Source: Batkoa obscura | Taxonomy: Eukaryota; Entomophthoromycota; Entomophthoromycetes; Entomophthorales; Batkoaceae | Length of the DNA: 44,129 nt | NCBI GenBank assembly: GCA_030770535.1 | Contig: JASVEC010000135.1 | Coordinates: forward strand, 1 to 44,129 | Reading direction: 5' to 3' | Part shown: positions 21,658 through 30,451 of the stretch, piece by piece | Numbering within the stretch: the first letter of the stretch is position 1 | How the letters are laid out: each line of letters opens with the position of its first letter | The notes under the pieces: generated by a model | What the model was told of the DNA's origin: nothing | Databases searched by the model: none | The model's input: the letters and a program-made list of their open reading frames with translations, nothing else | Program-made: the position numbers and the translations under genes

Positions 21658-23361
21658 ATGCAAACTTTCATAACTAAACTTCGAAATGGAATTTTTGAAA
21701 ACTTCAATACAATAGGGAGGAGTACACAATATAAACATTGTAATTCATTTACATCAATTTTAAGAGCTACTTATAACAACCCAAGGTTCATGGAATTTTA
21801 TAATAAAACAAAACAAAGAAAAGATATATTATCAAAGTTTACTATCGATAATAATAAACTTAATCAAGTAATGTATAAAATTAGTGCTTTAAGGGAAACA
21901 GGAAACAAAAGTCAGCAAGTAGCGTTATTATCAACTATAGCTTCAGTATATTCTTTTGATGAATGTAAGAGTTTTGGGTTTAATATAAATAGAAACCAAT
22001 ATGATTATTCAAAAACAAGTAATAATAATAAAATATCAACATTAAAACCTATTATTAAAAATACAAAAAAAATTAAAGATGACCAAATTGAAACTATCAT
22101 ACAATATTTACTAAATGATTCAACTATTTCATCAAGATTTAATAAAAAAAATAACGATAGTAAATATTCATCAGATAATATATATATATTAAATAAAAGT
22201 AGAAGAATGATATATAGTAAATATTTGAATGATCTAAGAGATAAAGCAGTAGCTAGGTCAACGTTCTTTAAATATATACCAAGTAATTTCAAAAATCCAG
22301 CAAGAAAAACGGATCTATGTAATATATGTACCCAGTATACAGTTAGAAAAAAGTTATTTGAAAATAAAATAAATACAGCAAAAAACAAAACAGAGATAGA
22401 AGAAATTTTCAACGAAGAAGAAAAATTATACAAATTACATAAATTCTGTGTTGATACTCAAAAAAACACATTTAATGAAACTATCAAAAAATTAAATAAC
22501 AAAAGTTGTATAATAGTTTTAGATTTTAAACAAAATATGGAAATAGGGACAAGACCAGATTCAATAAATTTAGATCATTATAATAAACAAGCTATATCAG
22601 TATTAGGCTTTGGTGTATTATATTTAAAAGATGATAAAACAATAGGCAAAGTTTACTTTGATTATTTATCTGAAATATTGAATCATGATTCAGCATATGC
22701 AGGAGATTGTTTAATCGATTTAATCTCTACAGAGCTTCTATTTAAAAAGTTTACAAAAATTAATATATGGGCAGATACAGGAAATCATTTTAGATCCCAA
22801 GAGTTCTTACATTATATGTTTAAAGAAATTCATAAAATAAATAGTAGTTTGAATGTTAATCTTAATTTTTTTGCTGAGCATCATGGAAAAAGTATAGTTG
22901 ATGGACATTTTGGAAACCTTTCAAAATGGAAAAGTAGTTTTGAAGCGTTAGGTAAAATAGAAGATATCGATCAATTAATTTCAAGATTTGAGGCTTTTAT
23001 TTGCGAGCATAATAAAATTAATAACTCGACTGTTAATAATGGGAAAACAGATATAATTTTTAAAAAGTATAAAAGAAACAAAAATACAAAAAGAATAATA
23101 GAGATGCAGGGCATTAAGAAGTATTTACATTTTATTAAACATAACAATAAACTACATTGTTATCCAGTATCTGATACATCAAAAAAAAGCGATATAGTCC
23201 CAATTAAAGTTATAGAGTCTATAGAAAACAGAAAAATTAAAAGATCGATCCCAGCTTACCTTACGAAGATAACAGAGAATTTAAAAATTTCGATATTTAC
23301 TAAGCAAGTAAGTAGTTTGTTGAATGATAGAAATAGATTGTTAAATGTTAGGATTACTTAA
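21658..23361 (+). CDS. DDE/D transposase
   Basis: This single open frame gives 567 aa, rich in Lys, Asn and Ile, matching the AT-rich genome. A zinc-binding-like cluster CNIC (Cys221, Cys224) with HKFC (His261, Cys264) precedes the catalytic core. The core shows three acidic positions in RNase H-fold context: Asp289 in IIVLDFKQN, Asp373 in INIWADTGNHFRS, and Asp415 in EHHGKSIVDGHFG. The fragments HGKS..DGHFG and W.D.G.HFRS recur in a widespread but poorly named set of eukaryotic transposases. The frame has no internal stop, lies centrally between matched terminal repeats, and probably cuts and pastes the element and perhaps the MITEs. The start at 21658 is the first ATG and follows an A/T-rich leader. 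The long minus-strand frame inside it is a mirror artefact. Confidence 0.85.
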   Translation: MQTFITKLRNGIFENFNTIGRSTQYKHCNSFTSILRATYNNPRFMEFYNKTKQRKDILSKFTIDNNKLNQVMYKISALRETGNKSQQVALLSTIASVYSFDECKSFGFNINRNQYDYSKTSNNNKISTLKPIIKNTKKIKDDQIETIIQYLLNDSTISSRFNKKNNDSKYSSDNIYILNKSRRMIYSKYLNDLRDKAVARSTFFKYIPSNFKNPARKTDLCNICTQYTVRKKLFENKINTAKNKTEIEEIFNEEEKLYKLHKFCVDTQKNTFNETIKKLNNKSCIIVLDFKQNMEIGTRPDSINLDHYNKQAISVLGFGVLYLKDDKTIGKVYFDYLSEILNHDSAYAGDCLIDLISTELLFKKFTKINIWADTGNHFRSQEFLHYMFKEIHKINSSLNVNLNFFAEHHGKSIVDGHFGNLSKWKSSFEALGKIEDIDQLISRFEAFICEHNKINNSTVNNGKTDIIFKKYKRNKNTKRIIEMQGIKKYLHFIKHNNKLHCYPVSDTSKKSDIVPIKVIESIENRKIKRSIPAYLTKITENLKISIFTKQVSSLLNDRNRLLNVRIT

Positions 23362-23374
23362 GTTATTAATAGCT

Positions 23375-23505
23375 AAGTTAATAAATAGTCAAAGAACAAG
23401 TAACTGTAATAATATGTAAAAACTATTATTACTTGTACTATATAGGGATGGTCAATTATAGTTTTGGGGCTGACCACTCCCTCCCATGCAGCTATTTATT
23501 AACTT
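23375..23505. repeat. 131-bp palindrome-bounded segment inside the transposon 3' region
   Basis: Perfect 14-bp inverted arms AAGTTAATAAATAG (23375-23388) and CTATTTATTAACTT (23492-23505) bound a segment with two further hairpins. One is ACAAGTAA with TTACTTGT; the other is GGGATGGTCA (23445-23454) with TGACCACTCCC (23471-23481). It starts 14 bp after the transposase stop codon. It may be a tiny nested element or a structured 3' UTR. Confidence 0.6.
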
Positions 23506-23815
23506 GGCAATATATTAATAATGTGATTATAACATTAAAGTAGTTTATTTATTTGATAATAAATCTACGATGTTGGTTATAAAGCAGTTGATAATAAATA
23601 TTTCTCAATTAAGCTTTATAAGAACATGTATTTAAGATCTAGTAGAAATTCAACTAACTTACAGTATGAGCTATAATATAATGGTTTAGAACTGTGTTTG
23701 GGTACTTTTGTTTTAATAAAAGATGTGATTTTATAGAATTTTAAGCGAAGTTTTTAAAATACAAATTTTTTTAAAATTGGATAAAATAATGAAACTAATT
23801 CAGACAACCCCGTAT

Positions 23816-24426
23816 GTAGTTTACAGCTTATCATTTGGCGTTTGCAATATTACGCCTTAATTTACTTTTATTATCATCTTTACTTTATTACAATAATATT
23901 TAATTAAATTATTCTAAAAGTTATTATACTCTACTTTAAGGGCATTCTATTTCAAATTATTTATAGATCAAGCTAATCATAAAATTTATTTTAATTTATA
24001 TAGTTCAAAATTAGAGCTCTAGACTAAAAAAATGGCTTAAATAAAAAATATTAAACATTTATTAGGAATTTAAGCGATAAATTATAAAGCCCCTGTTTTG
24101 AAACATTAAAGTTGTAATTAAATTTTTTTAAATCTTTTATTTTTAATCTTTGTTATGATTATGATTATATAAATTTTTTAGTAAATTAATTATATAACGT
24201 TTCTCCGAAATCACTGAATATAACAACTTAATTATAATTTAAAAATAGTAAACTGTCAATTAATTTCAGTCACTTTAAATCTTATTAAAAAGTCACAATA
24301 ATTAAGCCTTAAAAAGATAGCCTACATCAACTTTAAATATTAATGCCATTAAAGCCTAATTTTATCAACCAAATCATAAATATAAAGAAACAAAACCCCT
24401 TTAAAATAACTAAAAGAATCTTTCAA
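23816..24426. other. Intergenic upstream of the cysteine-rich gene
   Basis: AT-rich promoter region. The frame of the next gene is open a further 28 codons upstream to an ATG at 24343, but those residues precede a clean signal peptide and are more likely 5' UTR. No repeat is seen. Confidence 0.45.
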
Positions 24427-27400
24427 ATGAAAAACTTCATTCTATTAACTTTACAGTTAATAGCGCTAACCTCAGTATTTTCTCAAAAATGTCCACTGCC
24501 TACCGACTCCTGTCAAGTAGGTTTTAAGACTTTCAAATATACTGATCCAGCTGTACCCCCATGTTGGTTAAGCGTTGGCACAAGCTGGAAGTGTTATTCC
24601 AGGAATAACGGTATATGTAATGTAGCTTTTAATCAAGTTGATATTAAAAGTTGTACCAATCCAACGCCTAAACCAGTTTGTCCCCTCATATCAGATGTGT
24701 GTAAAGTTAATAACATTCTATTAAAACCAAACGATCCAACAGCACCTTTATGTTGGATAAAGGGAATCGATGGGTGGCAATGTTCAGATAAAATCAATAA
24801 TTCATGTGATGCTGCCAAAGGTCAAATGGACGTTACTGCTTGTAATCTTCCACCCCCAATTCCAATTTGTCCGAAGGCCACAGACACATGTATCAATGGT
24901 AGTTCTACCTTTGTTGCTAATGATCCAACAGCACCTAGTTGTTGGTCAAAAACTATTTCAGGGTGGATCTGCCAAGTAAGCATTAGTGGTGTCTGTGATC
25001 CCTTGAAAGGTCAATTAAATATATCTACTTGTAACATTCCGCCACCAATTCCAGCGTGCCCAAAAGCAATCGAAACATGTGTTTCCAGTACCAAAACCTT
25101 CTTAGCAAATGATCCAAAAGCTCCGTTATGTTGGTTTAAGACTAATTTAGGATGGGCTTGCCAACCAAGTACTGATGCTGGATGTGACATTAATAAAGGC
25201 CAACTGAATATTACAACATGTAATATCCCACCTCCAGTTCCAGATTGCCCAAAAGCCACTGACACATGTACAAATGGTACTCTTATTTTTAGCGCGAATA
25301 GTCCAAACGTACCAAAATGCTGGTCAAAGACAGCCTCTGGATGGAATTGCGAAGGGAATACTAATACTATTTGCGACTCTTCAAAAGGCCAACTAGACAT
25401 CAGTATTTGTAATATTCCACCTCCAGTACCTACATGTCCTAAAGCAACTGATATTTGTTCAAACGGATTTGAATCATTTGTAGCTAACAATCAAAATGCT
25501 CCTCATTGTTGGATGAAATCATCTTCTGGTTGGGTTTGTCAAGGAAGTGCTGGTGTTGCATGTGATGCCATGAAAGGCCAATTAGATATTATTACATGTA
25601 ATTTTCCGCCACCAATTCCCACTTGTCCAAAGCCAACAGAAACATGTGATTTTAGTACTACAGCTTTTACAGCTAATGATCCAAATGCTCCAAAGTGTTG
25701 GTCAAAGTCTACTTCAGGATGGATTTGCCAAGGAAGTGCTAGTGAAATTTGTGATGCTACCAAAGGCCAATTGAACATATCAACTTGCAATATTCCACCT
25801 CTAATTCCTACATGCCCAAAACCTACCGAAACTTGTAGCTCTGGTACCAGAACGTTTTTGGCCAATGATCCAAATGTACCAAGATGTTGGTCTAAAGTTA
25901 CTGCAGGGTGGATATGCCAAGTAGCTACTAACGCTAAATGCGACGTTGCTAAAGGCCAATTAGATATCAATTCTTGTAATATCCCACCTCCAGTTCCTAC
26001 TTGTCCAAAAGCTGTGGAAACATGTTCAAATGGTAATGCCGTATTTGCCGCTAATGATCCAAATGCACCAAAATGTTGGTCTAAATCCACCTCTGGATGG
26101 ACCTGTGGAATATCTAATAACTTTGGATGTGACACTAGTAAAGGGCAGTTAGATATTACAACATGTAATATCTCACCCCCAATCCCTGCTTGTCCAAAAG
26201 CTACTGACGCTTGCTCAAATGGTAATTCCACATTTGTTGCTAACGATCCAAATGTACCAAAGTGCTGGTCAAAGATTATTTCAGGATGGAACTGTCAAGG
26301 AAGTGTTAAAATTGCTTGTGATTCCTCAAAAGGCCAATTAGACATTAGTACGTGTAACCTTCCTCTACCAATTCCTGCCTGCCCAAAAGCTACAGATATT
26401 TGCTCAAATGGTAATGTCACATTTGCAGCCAATGATCCGAACGCTCCAAGATGTTGGTCAAAAACTACCCTCGGATGGAGTTGTCAAGGGAATTCTAATC
26501 CTACATGCGACACCTCAAAGGGTCAGTTAGATATCTCAACTTGCAATATCCCGCCTCCAATCCCGAATTGTCCAAAAGCCATCGATACCTGTAAATCCGG
26601 TGATGTTATTTTTGCTGCAAACAGCCTAAATGCACCAAAATGTTGGATTAAAACTACTTCTGGGTGGATTTGCCAAGGAAACTTAAATACCATGTGTGAT
26701 ATTTCTAAAGGTCAATTAGATATTAAATCATGTAATATTCCTCCAGCTATAATCCCAGATTGTCCAAAAGCCACGGAAGCTTGTTCTTCTGGTACTACAA
26801 GCTTCAAAGCAAATGATCTAAATGTGCCAAAATGTTGGTCTAAATCATCATCTGGCACATGGATCTGTTTGAATGGCTCAAATGGTAAATGTGATGCTAC
26901 TATTAACCAATTAGATATCACAACATGTAATATTCTACCTCCAATCCCAGATTGTCCAAAGGCCACCGATACCTGTAATTCTGGAAGTGCAGGATTCACA
27001 GCCAATGACCCAAATGCACCAAAATGTTGGTCTAAGACCTCTTCGGGATGGAGTTGTCAAGGAGACTTTAACTCTAAATGTGACAATTCTAAAGGACAAT
27101 TAGATATTAAGGCATGTAATATTTCACCCCCACCTGTTCCTAAATGTCCAACTTCCACCGATATTTGTAATTTCCAAGGACAACAATTTAGCCCTAGCAG
27201 TATCAATGCACCAAGCTGCTGGGCAGCTAACGCAAATGGATGGAGTTGTATTGCCAAAGTTAACGGCCAATGTAATGCACTTAAAGGAGAAAAGGATATT
27301 TCAACCTGCTCTTTTCCAAAACCACCTGTGACGTGCCCAACAAAAAATGATTACTGTTGGTATGGTTACTATTATTTCTATGCATCTGAATCATTTGTTC

Positions 27401-27675
27401 CTACTTGCTGGACTAAAACTAATTATGGTTGGTCTTGCTCCTTTAAATCTGGTGCTTCTTGTGTTAAAGATCAAGTTGATATTAAAACTTGTTCTATTCA
27501 ACCTCCTAACAATTGTCCTGCAAATTACGATAAATGCTATGATAGCTATGGACGCTCTTATTATCGCTATTCCTATGGTACTCCTAAATGCTGGTCAAAA
27601 TCTTATTTTGGATGGTTTTGTAGGAACTCGCGTAATGGCTGTAGTTCTTCAGAAACCGATATAACAACTTGCTAG
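24427..27675 (+). CDS. Secreted protein of 17 tandem six-cysteine modules, unknown family
   Basis: I place the start at 24427 because it gives the signal peptide MKNFILLTLQLIALTSVFSQ; the product is 1082 aa with no intron. After the signal come 17 repeats of about 62 residues. Each has six cysteines in the order CP-x5-C, a CW pair about 16 residues on, then W-x-C, a C usually followed by D, and a final C in S/T-C-N. A typical unit contains CPKATDTC, ANDPNAPKCWSK, SGWICQG and KGQLDISTCN, joined by the linker IPPPIP. Units 2-14 are alike; unit 1 and units 15-17 have diverged, the last two being Tyr-rich. With 102 module cysteines and no transmembrane segment, it should be secreted or wall-bound, held by disulphides. 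I do not recognise the module as WSC, chitin-binding, EGF or hydrophobin. Adhesin, effector or structural wall roles are guesses. Confidence 0.85.
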   Translation: MKNFILLTLQLIALTSVFSQKCPLPTDSCQVGFKTFKYTDPAVPPCWLSVGTSWKCYSRNNGICNVAFNQVDIKSCTNPTPKPVCPLISDVCKVNNILLKPNDPTAPLCWIKGIDGWQCSDKINNSCDAAKGQMDVTACNLPPPIPICPKATDTCINGSSTFVANDPTAPSCWSKTISGWICQVSISGVCDPLKGQLNISTCNIPPPIPACPKAIETCVSSTKTFLANDPKAPLCWFKTNLGWACQPSTDAGCDINKGQLNITTCNIPPPVPDCPKATDTCTNGTLIFSANSPNVPKCWSKTASGWNCEGNTNTICDSSKGQLDISICNIPPPVPTCPKATDICSNGFESFVANNQNAPHCWMKSSSGWVCQGSAGVACDAMKGQLDIITCNFPPPIPTCPKPTETCDFSTTAFTANDPNAPKCWSKSTSGWICQGSASEICDATKGQLNISTCNIPPLIPTCPKPTETCSSGTRTFLANDPNVPRCWSKVTAGWICQVATNAKCDVAKGQLDINSCNIPPPVPTCPKAVETCSNGNAVFAANDPNAPKCWSKSTSGWTCGISNNFGCDTSKGQLDITTCNISPPIPACPKATDACSNGNSTFVANDPNVPKCWSKIISGWNCQGSVKIACDSSKGQLDISTCNLPLPIPACPKATDICSNGNVTFAANDPNAPRCWSKTTLGWSCQGNSNPTCDTSKGQLDISTCNIPPPIPNCPKAIDTCKSGDVIFAANSLNAPKCWIKTTSGWICQGNLNTMCDISKGQLDIKSCNIPPAIIPDCPKATEACSSGTTSFKANDLNVPKCWSKSSSGTWICLNGSNGKCDATINQLDITTCNILPPIPDCPKATDTCNSGSAGFTANDPNAPKCWSKTSSGWSCQGDFNSKCDNSKGQLDIKACNISPPPVPKCPTSTDICNFQGQQFSPSSINAPSCWAANANGWSCIAKVNGQCNALKGEKDISTCSFPKPPVTCPTKNDYCWYGYYYFYASESFVPTCWTKTNYGWSCSFKSGASCVKDQVDIKTCSIQPPNNCPANYDKCYDSYGRSYYRYSYGTPKCWSKSYFGWFCRNSRNGCSSSETDITTC
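24490..27675 (+). repeat. Coding tandem repeat, 17 units of about 189 bp
   Basis: The cysteine modules correspond to a DNA repeat with a period of about 186-192 bp starting at the first TGT-CCA (24490). Central units share runs such as CCAAAATGTTGGTC and GGCCAATTAGA but differ widely at third positions. The array is therefore not a fresh amplification, although occasional homogenisation is possible. Confidence 0.8.
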
Positions 27676-28329
27676 TTTTAATGTGTTTTTAAAGTACCGA
27701 AATATATTTATTAGAAATAAAATTTTCAAAACTATTTATCTTAATATTGATTTAAGCTATTATAAGTAAATTATAGTTTCCAAAGTGCTATAATAATGTT
27801 TTTGGAGGTATTCACAATCTTTTTTAAGCCTACTTGATCCCAAAAGGGTAAGCAGTGATTTATTTAAAGAAATGGCTCCATAGAGTACTTTTGAGTGGCG
27901 AAATGGACTCTATATTCATTTTTTAATAATAATCATTTTTAAATTTAGATATTCAATACACTGTAATTATAAAATAAGCTTGTATATAAAAACAGTCTTA
28001 TACATAATGCCTAAAAAATGTTATGTTGCATTACATTTTCAGTAAAGTGTCCATAATTCTATCCAGAAGACTCATGTTTTTATGATTTAGATGCTAAATA
28101 ATTTGTATTAATAGAATACAATCGCTATATATTTTGTACTTAATGATTAAAAATTCATACAACTTAGACTATATGGATAATATTGATTCATTACTCGATA
28201 AAACTCACATTGTAAAATATTAAAAAATAATAATAGAAAGAGTTGTTGAAAACAGTCGAGTTTATTCATAAGATTAATTAAATTACCAATCTATGTTGTG
28301 GATAAATGATACGATATTAGCAAATTAAC
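27676..28329. other. Intergenic between convergent genes
   Basis: This lies between the 3' ends of the cysteine-rich gene (plus) and the MFS gene (minus). AT-rich throughout, with a modestly GC-richer patch at 27835-27905. No coding frame or repeat is seen. Confidence 0.4.
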
Positions 28330-29958
28330 TTATTTTAAATTTTCTTGTGGAACTAAAGGCCCGCGATTTTTTAAAGGGATATGCTTTAAACAAAGTGCAG
28401 CTATAAATGAGACAGAAAAGAAAGCAATCCCAGTTAAAAACATAGAGTGGAAACCATCAACATAAGATTGAACTACTACGGCTCTAAGTTCTGGTGTCAA
28501 AGTTTGAATATAAGTCGATGATTGAAATAAAGATCCAATATTGACAGTTGGTGCATTTTTAGCTAAGGAGGAAGCTAATACGTTTTGATATACTGCTCCT
28601 AACACTCCCATTCCTATTACTCCGTCTAAAGATTGTGAAAAACTTACCAATGATGTTACAATGGCTGCATCTTTCATATCAACAGCTACTTGTGATGCAA
28701 TTGTGTTGACTTGAATACAAAGCCCTATGCCCAATCCGATAAACAAAGAAAAAATTATCAATTCTGCCCTTGAAATATCAACCCTCATTAAAGATCCCAT
28801 AAGACAAGTGCCAATAACACCAATACCAGCACCAGTTATAGAAAGAGGGCGATAGATACCAGTTTTAACAATAAAAATACTAGAACCTGTTGAGCAGAAG
28901 ACTACCTCCAACATGGTAGCCAAAAGTTCTAAGCCTGAGTTAATGGATGATTCCTCATGTACAATTTGATAATATAATGGTAAATAAGTAACAGTTGAAA
29001 AAAGCATACACCCATTAAAGAAGGCTGTGAAATCTGCAGATATAACATTACGAACTAAAACATGCCCTGGTATGATTGGCTCTTTAGATACTTTCCATTG
29101 GAAGAAAATAAAAAGGAGTAAGAAGGCAATACCTAAACAGAGAGAAACAACAACTGCTGTAGAGTTCCAGGGATATTGTTGTCCACCCCAATTTAAGCCC
29201 AATACTATAAGTGAAGTAAAGATGAGTAAGGTGGCTGAACCTAAATAATCGACTCTAGATAACTTTTCTTTCATGTTTTGTTTAGATGTAGGTAAACGAA
29301 GAAAAAAGCCTATAACAAACATAGCTAGTAGACAAATTGGAATGTTAATGTAAAAACACCACCTCCAGCTAGCTTCTTCGGTAAGAGCACCACCTATCGA
29401 TGGACCAACAACTGAAGCAACAGCAAAATTAGCTCTAACCATACCCATATATAACCCCCTCTTCCTTAGTGAAACAATATCGGATATAATAATAACTGAA
29501 AGAGATATAAGACCACCAACACCGATACCAGCAATAGCACGACAAATAATTAAAATCTCAATAGTTTGTGCAGCACTACATAGTACTGAACCAACTAAAA
29601 AGACACCAAGGGCAAATAACATAACATCACGTCGACCAAAGATATCAGAAAATTTACCATATAATGGTTGGAAAGCGGTAGAAGATAATAAATAAGAAGT
29701 AGTAACCCAAGTTACTTGGTCAAAAGCATTAAAATCAGAGGTAACGTTTGCTAAAGAAGTAGCAATAATAGTAGTATCTAGGGCTGCTACAAATATTGAC
29801 AAAACCAAACCTAACATAATTAAAAGGAATCTTGTTTTTGATACTTCAACTTTTGGTTGATCGAGCTTGGAAGGATTTATTGAAGCTTGACTTTCTAATT
29901 GTTTTTCGCTGTTATGGACGCTAAAAGCATCATCAATTTGAGTATCTATAGAAGACAC
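28330..29958 (-). CDS. MFS drug:H+ antiporter, DHA2 family (14 spans)
   Basis: The frame gives up to 542 aa with 14 probable membrane spans. Signatures of DHA2 exporters are present: VAALDTTIIATSLANV in the first span, WVTTSYLLSSTAFQPLYG, the loop motif GKFSDIFGRRDVM (about 101-113) and the antiporter motif VVGPSIGGALTEEASWRWCF. The closest fungal relatives by memory are vacuolar basic amino acid permeases (Vba/Fnx type) and multidrug or toxin efflux pumps; these cannot be told apart here. The start is unclear. Codon 1 of this span is GTG, a stop lies 10 codons upstream, and the first in-frame ATG (residue 48) falls inside span 1. A short first exon is likely, possibly from the ATG at 30008. 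The remaining gene has no intron and no defect. Confidence 0.87.
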   Translation of the reverse strand: MSSIDTQIDDAFSVHNSEKQLESQASINPSKLDQPKVEVSKTRFLLIMLGLVLSIFVAALDTTIIATSLANVTSDFNAFDQVTWVTTSYLLSSTAFQPLYGKFSDIFGRRDVMLFALGVFLVGSVLCSAAQTIEILIICRAIAGIGVGGLISLSVIIISDIVSLRKRGLYMGMVRANFAVASVVGPSIGGALTEEASWRWCFYINIPICLLAMFVIGFFLRLPTSKQNMKEKLSRVDYLGSATLLIFTSLIVLGLNWGGQQYPWNSTAVVVSLCLGIAFLLLFIFFQWKVSKEPIIPGHVLVRNVISADFTAFFNGCMLFSTVTYLPLYYQIVHEESSINSGLELLATMLEVVFCSTGSSIFIVKTGIYRPLSITGAGIGVIGTCLMGSLMRVDISRAELIIFSLFIGLGIGLCIQVNTIASQVAVDMKDAAIVTSLVSFSQSLDGVIGMGVLGAVYQNVLASSLAKNAPTVNIGSLFQSSTYIQTLTPELRAVVVQSYVDGFHSMFLTGIAFFSVSFIAALCLKHIPLKNRGPLVPQENLK

Positions 29959-30069
29959 TTCTATGTTTAAAATAACATTTAACTATTCAAGTTGAAAACT
30001 GAATTCATTGCCTTTATATACTTGTATGATTACAATTAGAAATTATTTGTATGTTTGAATTTATTTACA

Positions 30070-30213
30070 ATGAATCGTCACACTAAATTTGATTTACATA
30101 AGTTAGAAATTTATATTAGTAATCTAGTTTTTATTTACTTTCAATTTATTTTAGCTTCGATCATTCTATTAATAATTCATGCTATTTATTTATTGTATAA
30201 ACGAATACAATAA
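30070..30213 (+). CDS. Possible 47-aa membrane microprotein
   Basis: An ATG at 30070 opens a frame of 47 codons with a polar N-terminus (MNRHTKFDLHKLEIYIS), one hydrophobic helix (FQFILASIILLIIHAIYLL) and a basic end YKRIQ. It stands 112 bp upstream of the MFS start, on the opposite strand. It obeys the positive-inside pattern for a C-terminal cytosolic tail. AT-rich DNA easily makes hydrophobic frames by chance, so this is only a candidate. Confidence 0.25.
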   Translation: MNRHTKFDLHKLEIYISNLVFIYFQFILASIILLIIHAIYLLYKRIQ

Positions 30214-30344
30214 GATAACTTTAGTTTTAAAAAACTCATTATTAAGATTTTGACATATAGTAATTTTTTACACAAATTTGATATAAACTATACAATTAAT
30301 ATTAAAATACTGAGATATCTTTATGATATAGCCAAAAAATATTT
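30214..30344. other. Short AT-rich spacer
   Basis: Nothing seen beyond A/T-rich DNA. Confidence 0.4.
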
Positions 30345-30451
30345 ATATGGGGATGTTTTTTTTAGTTTCAGCATTTTTTCCATCTTTTAAGCACTATTTG
30401 AGTGGAAAAATTGTTAGTAAAATTCTTGAATACAAAAATACATTCCCATAT
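30345..30451 (-). mobile_element. GGGG-MITE copy 10 (99 bp, TSD ATAT)
   Basis: The element 30349-30447 runs from GGGGATGTTTTTTTTAGTTT to AAAATACATTCCC, flanked by ATAT (30345-30348, 30448-30451). Reverse orientation. Confidence 0.87.

Larger units (their letters stand above)
21344..23815 (+). mobile_element. 2.46-kb DNA transposon with TIRs, GTAT target duplication and intact transposase
   Basis: The element 21348-23811 starts GGGGCTGTCCTAATTGGTTT and ends in the inverted match AAACTAATTCAGACAACCCC. About 18 of the outer 22 bases pair. The 4-bp repeat GTAT lies directly outside both ends (21344-21347, 23812-23815). One intronless transposase gene fills the centre. The right subterminal region, read inward, is GTTTCATTATTTTATCCA, which closely matches the MITE family end GTTTCATTACTTTTTCCA. 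The MITEs also have GGGG/CCCC ends and 4-bp duplications, so this looks like their autonomous partner or a close relative. A 131-bp insert-like palindrome occupies 23375-23505. The complete frame, TIRs and duplication suggest recent activity. Superfamily is uncertain; Sola-type and Ginger elements are known groups with 4-bp duplications. Confidence 0.85.

Noticed and set aside
22005-22433. Minus-strand 142-aa hydrophobic frame
   Set aside because: It is the mirror of the Lys/Asn-rich transposase; A-rich sense codons give Phe/Leu/Ile-rich antisense frames.
25011-26231. Long minus-strand open frames (159 and 230 aa) inside the cysteine-rich gene
   Set aside because: They mirror the tandem repeat and codon pattern of the sense gene; the sense strand has signal peptide and module logic, the antisense none.
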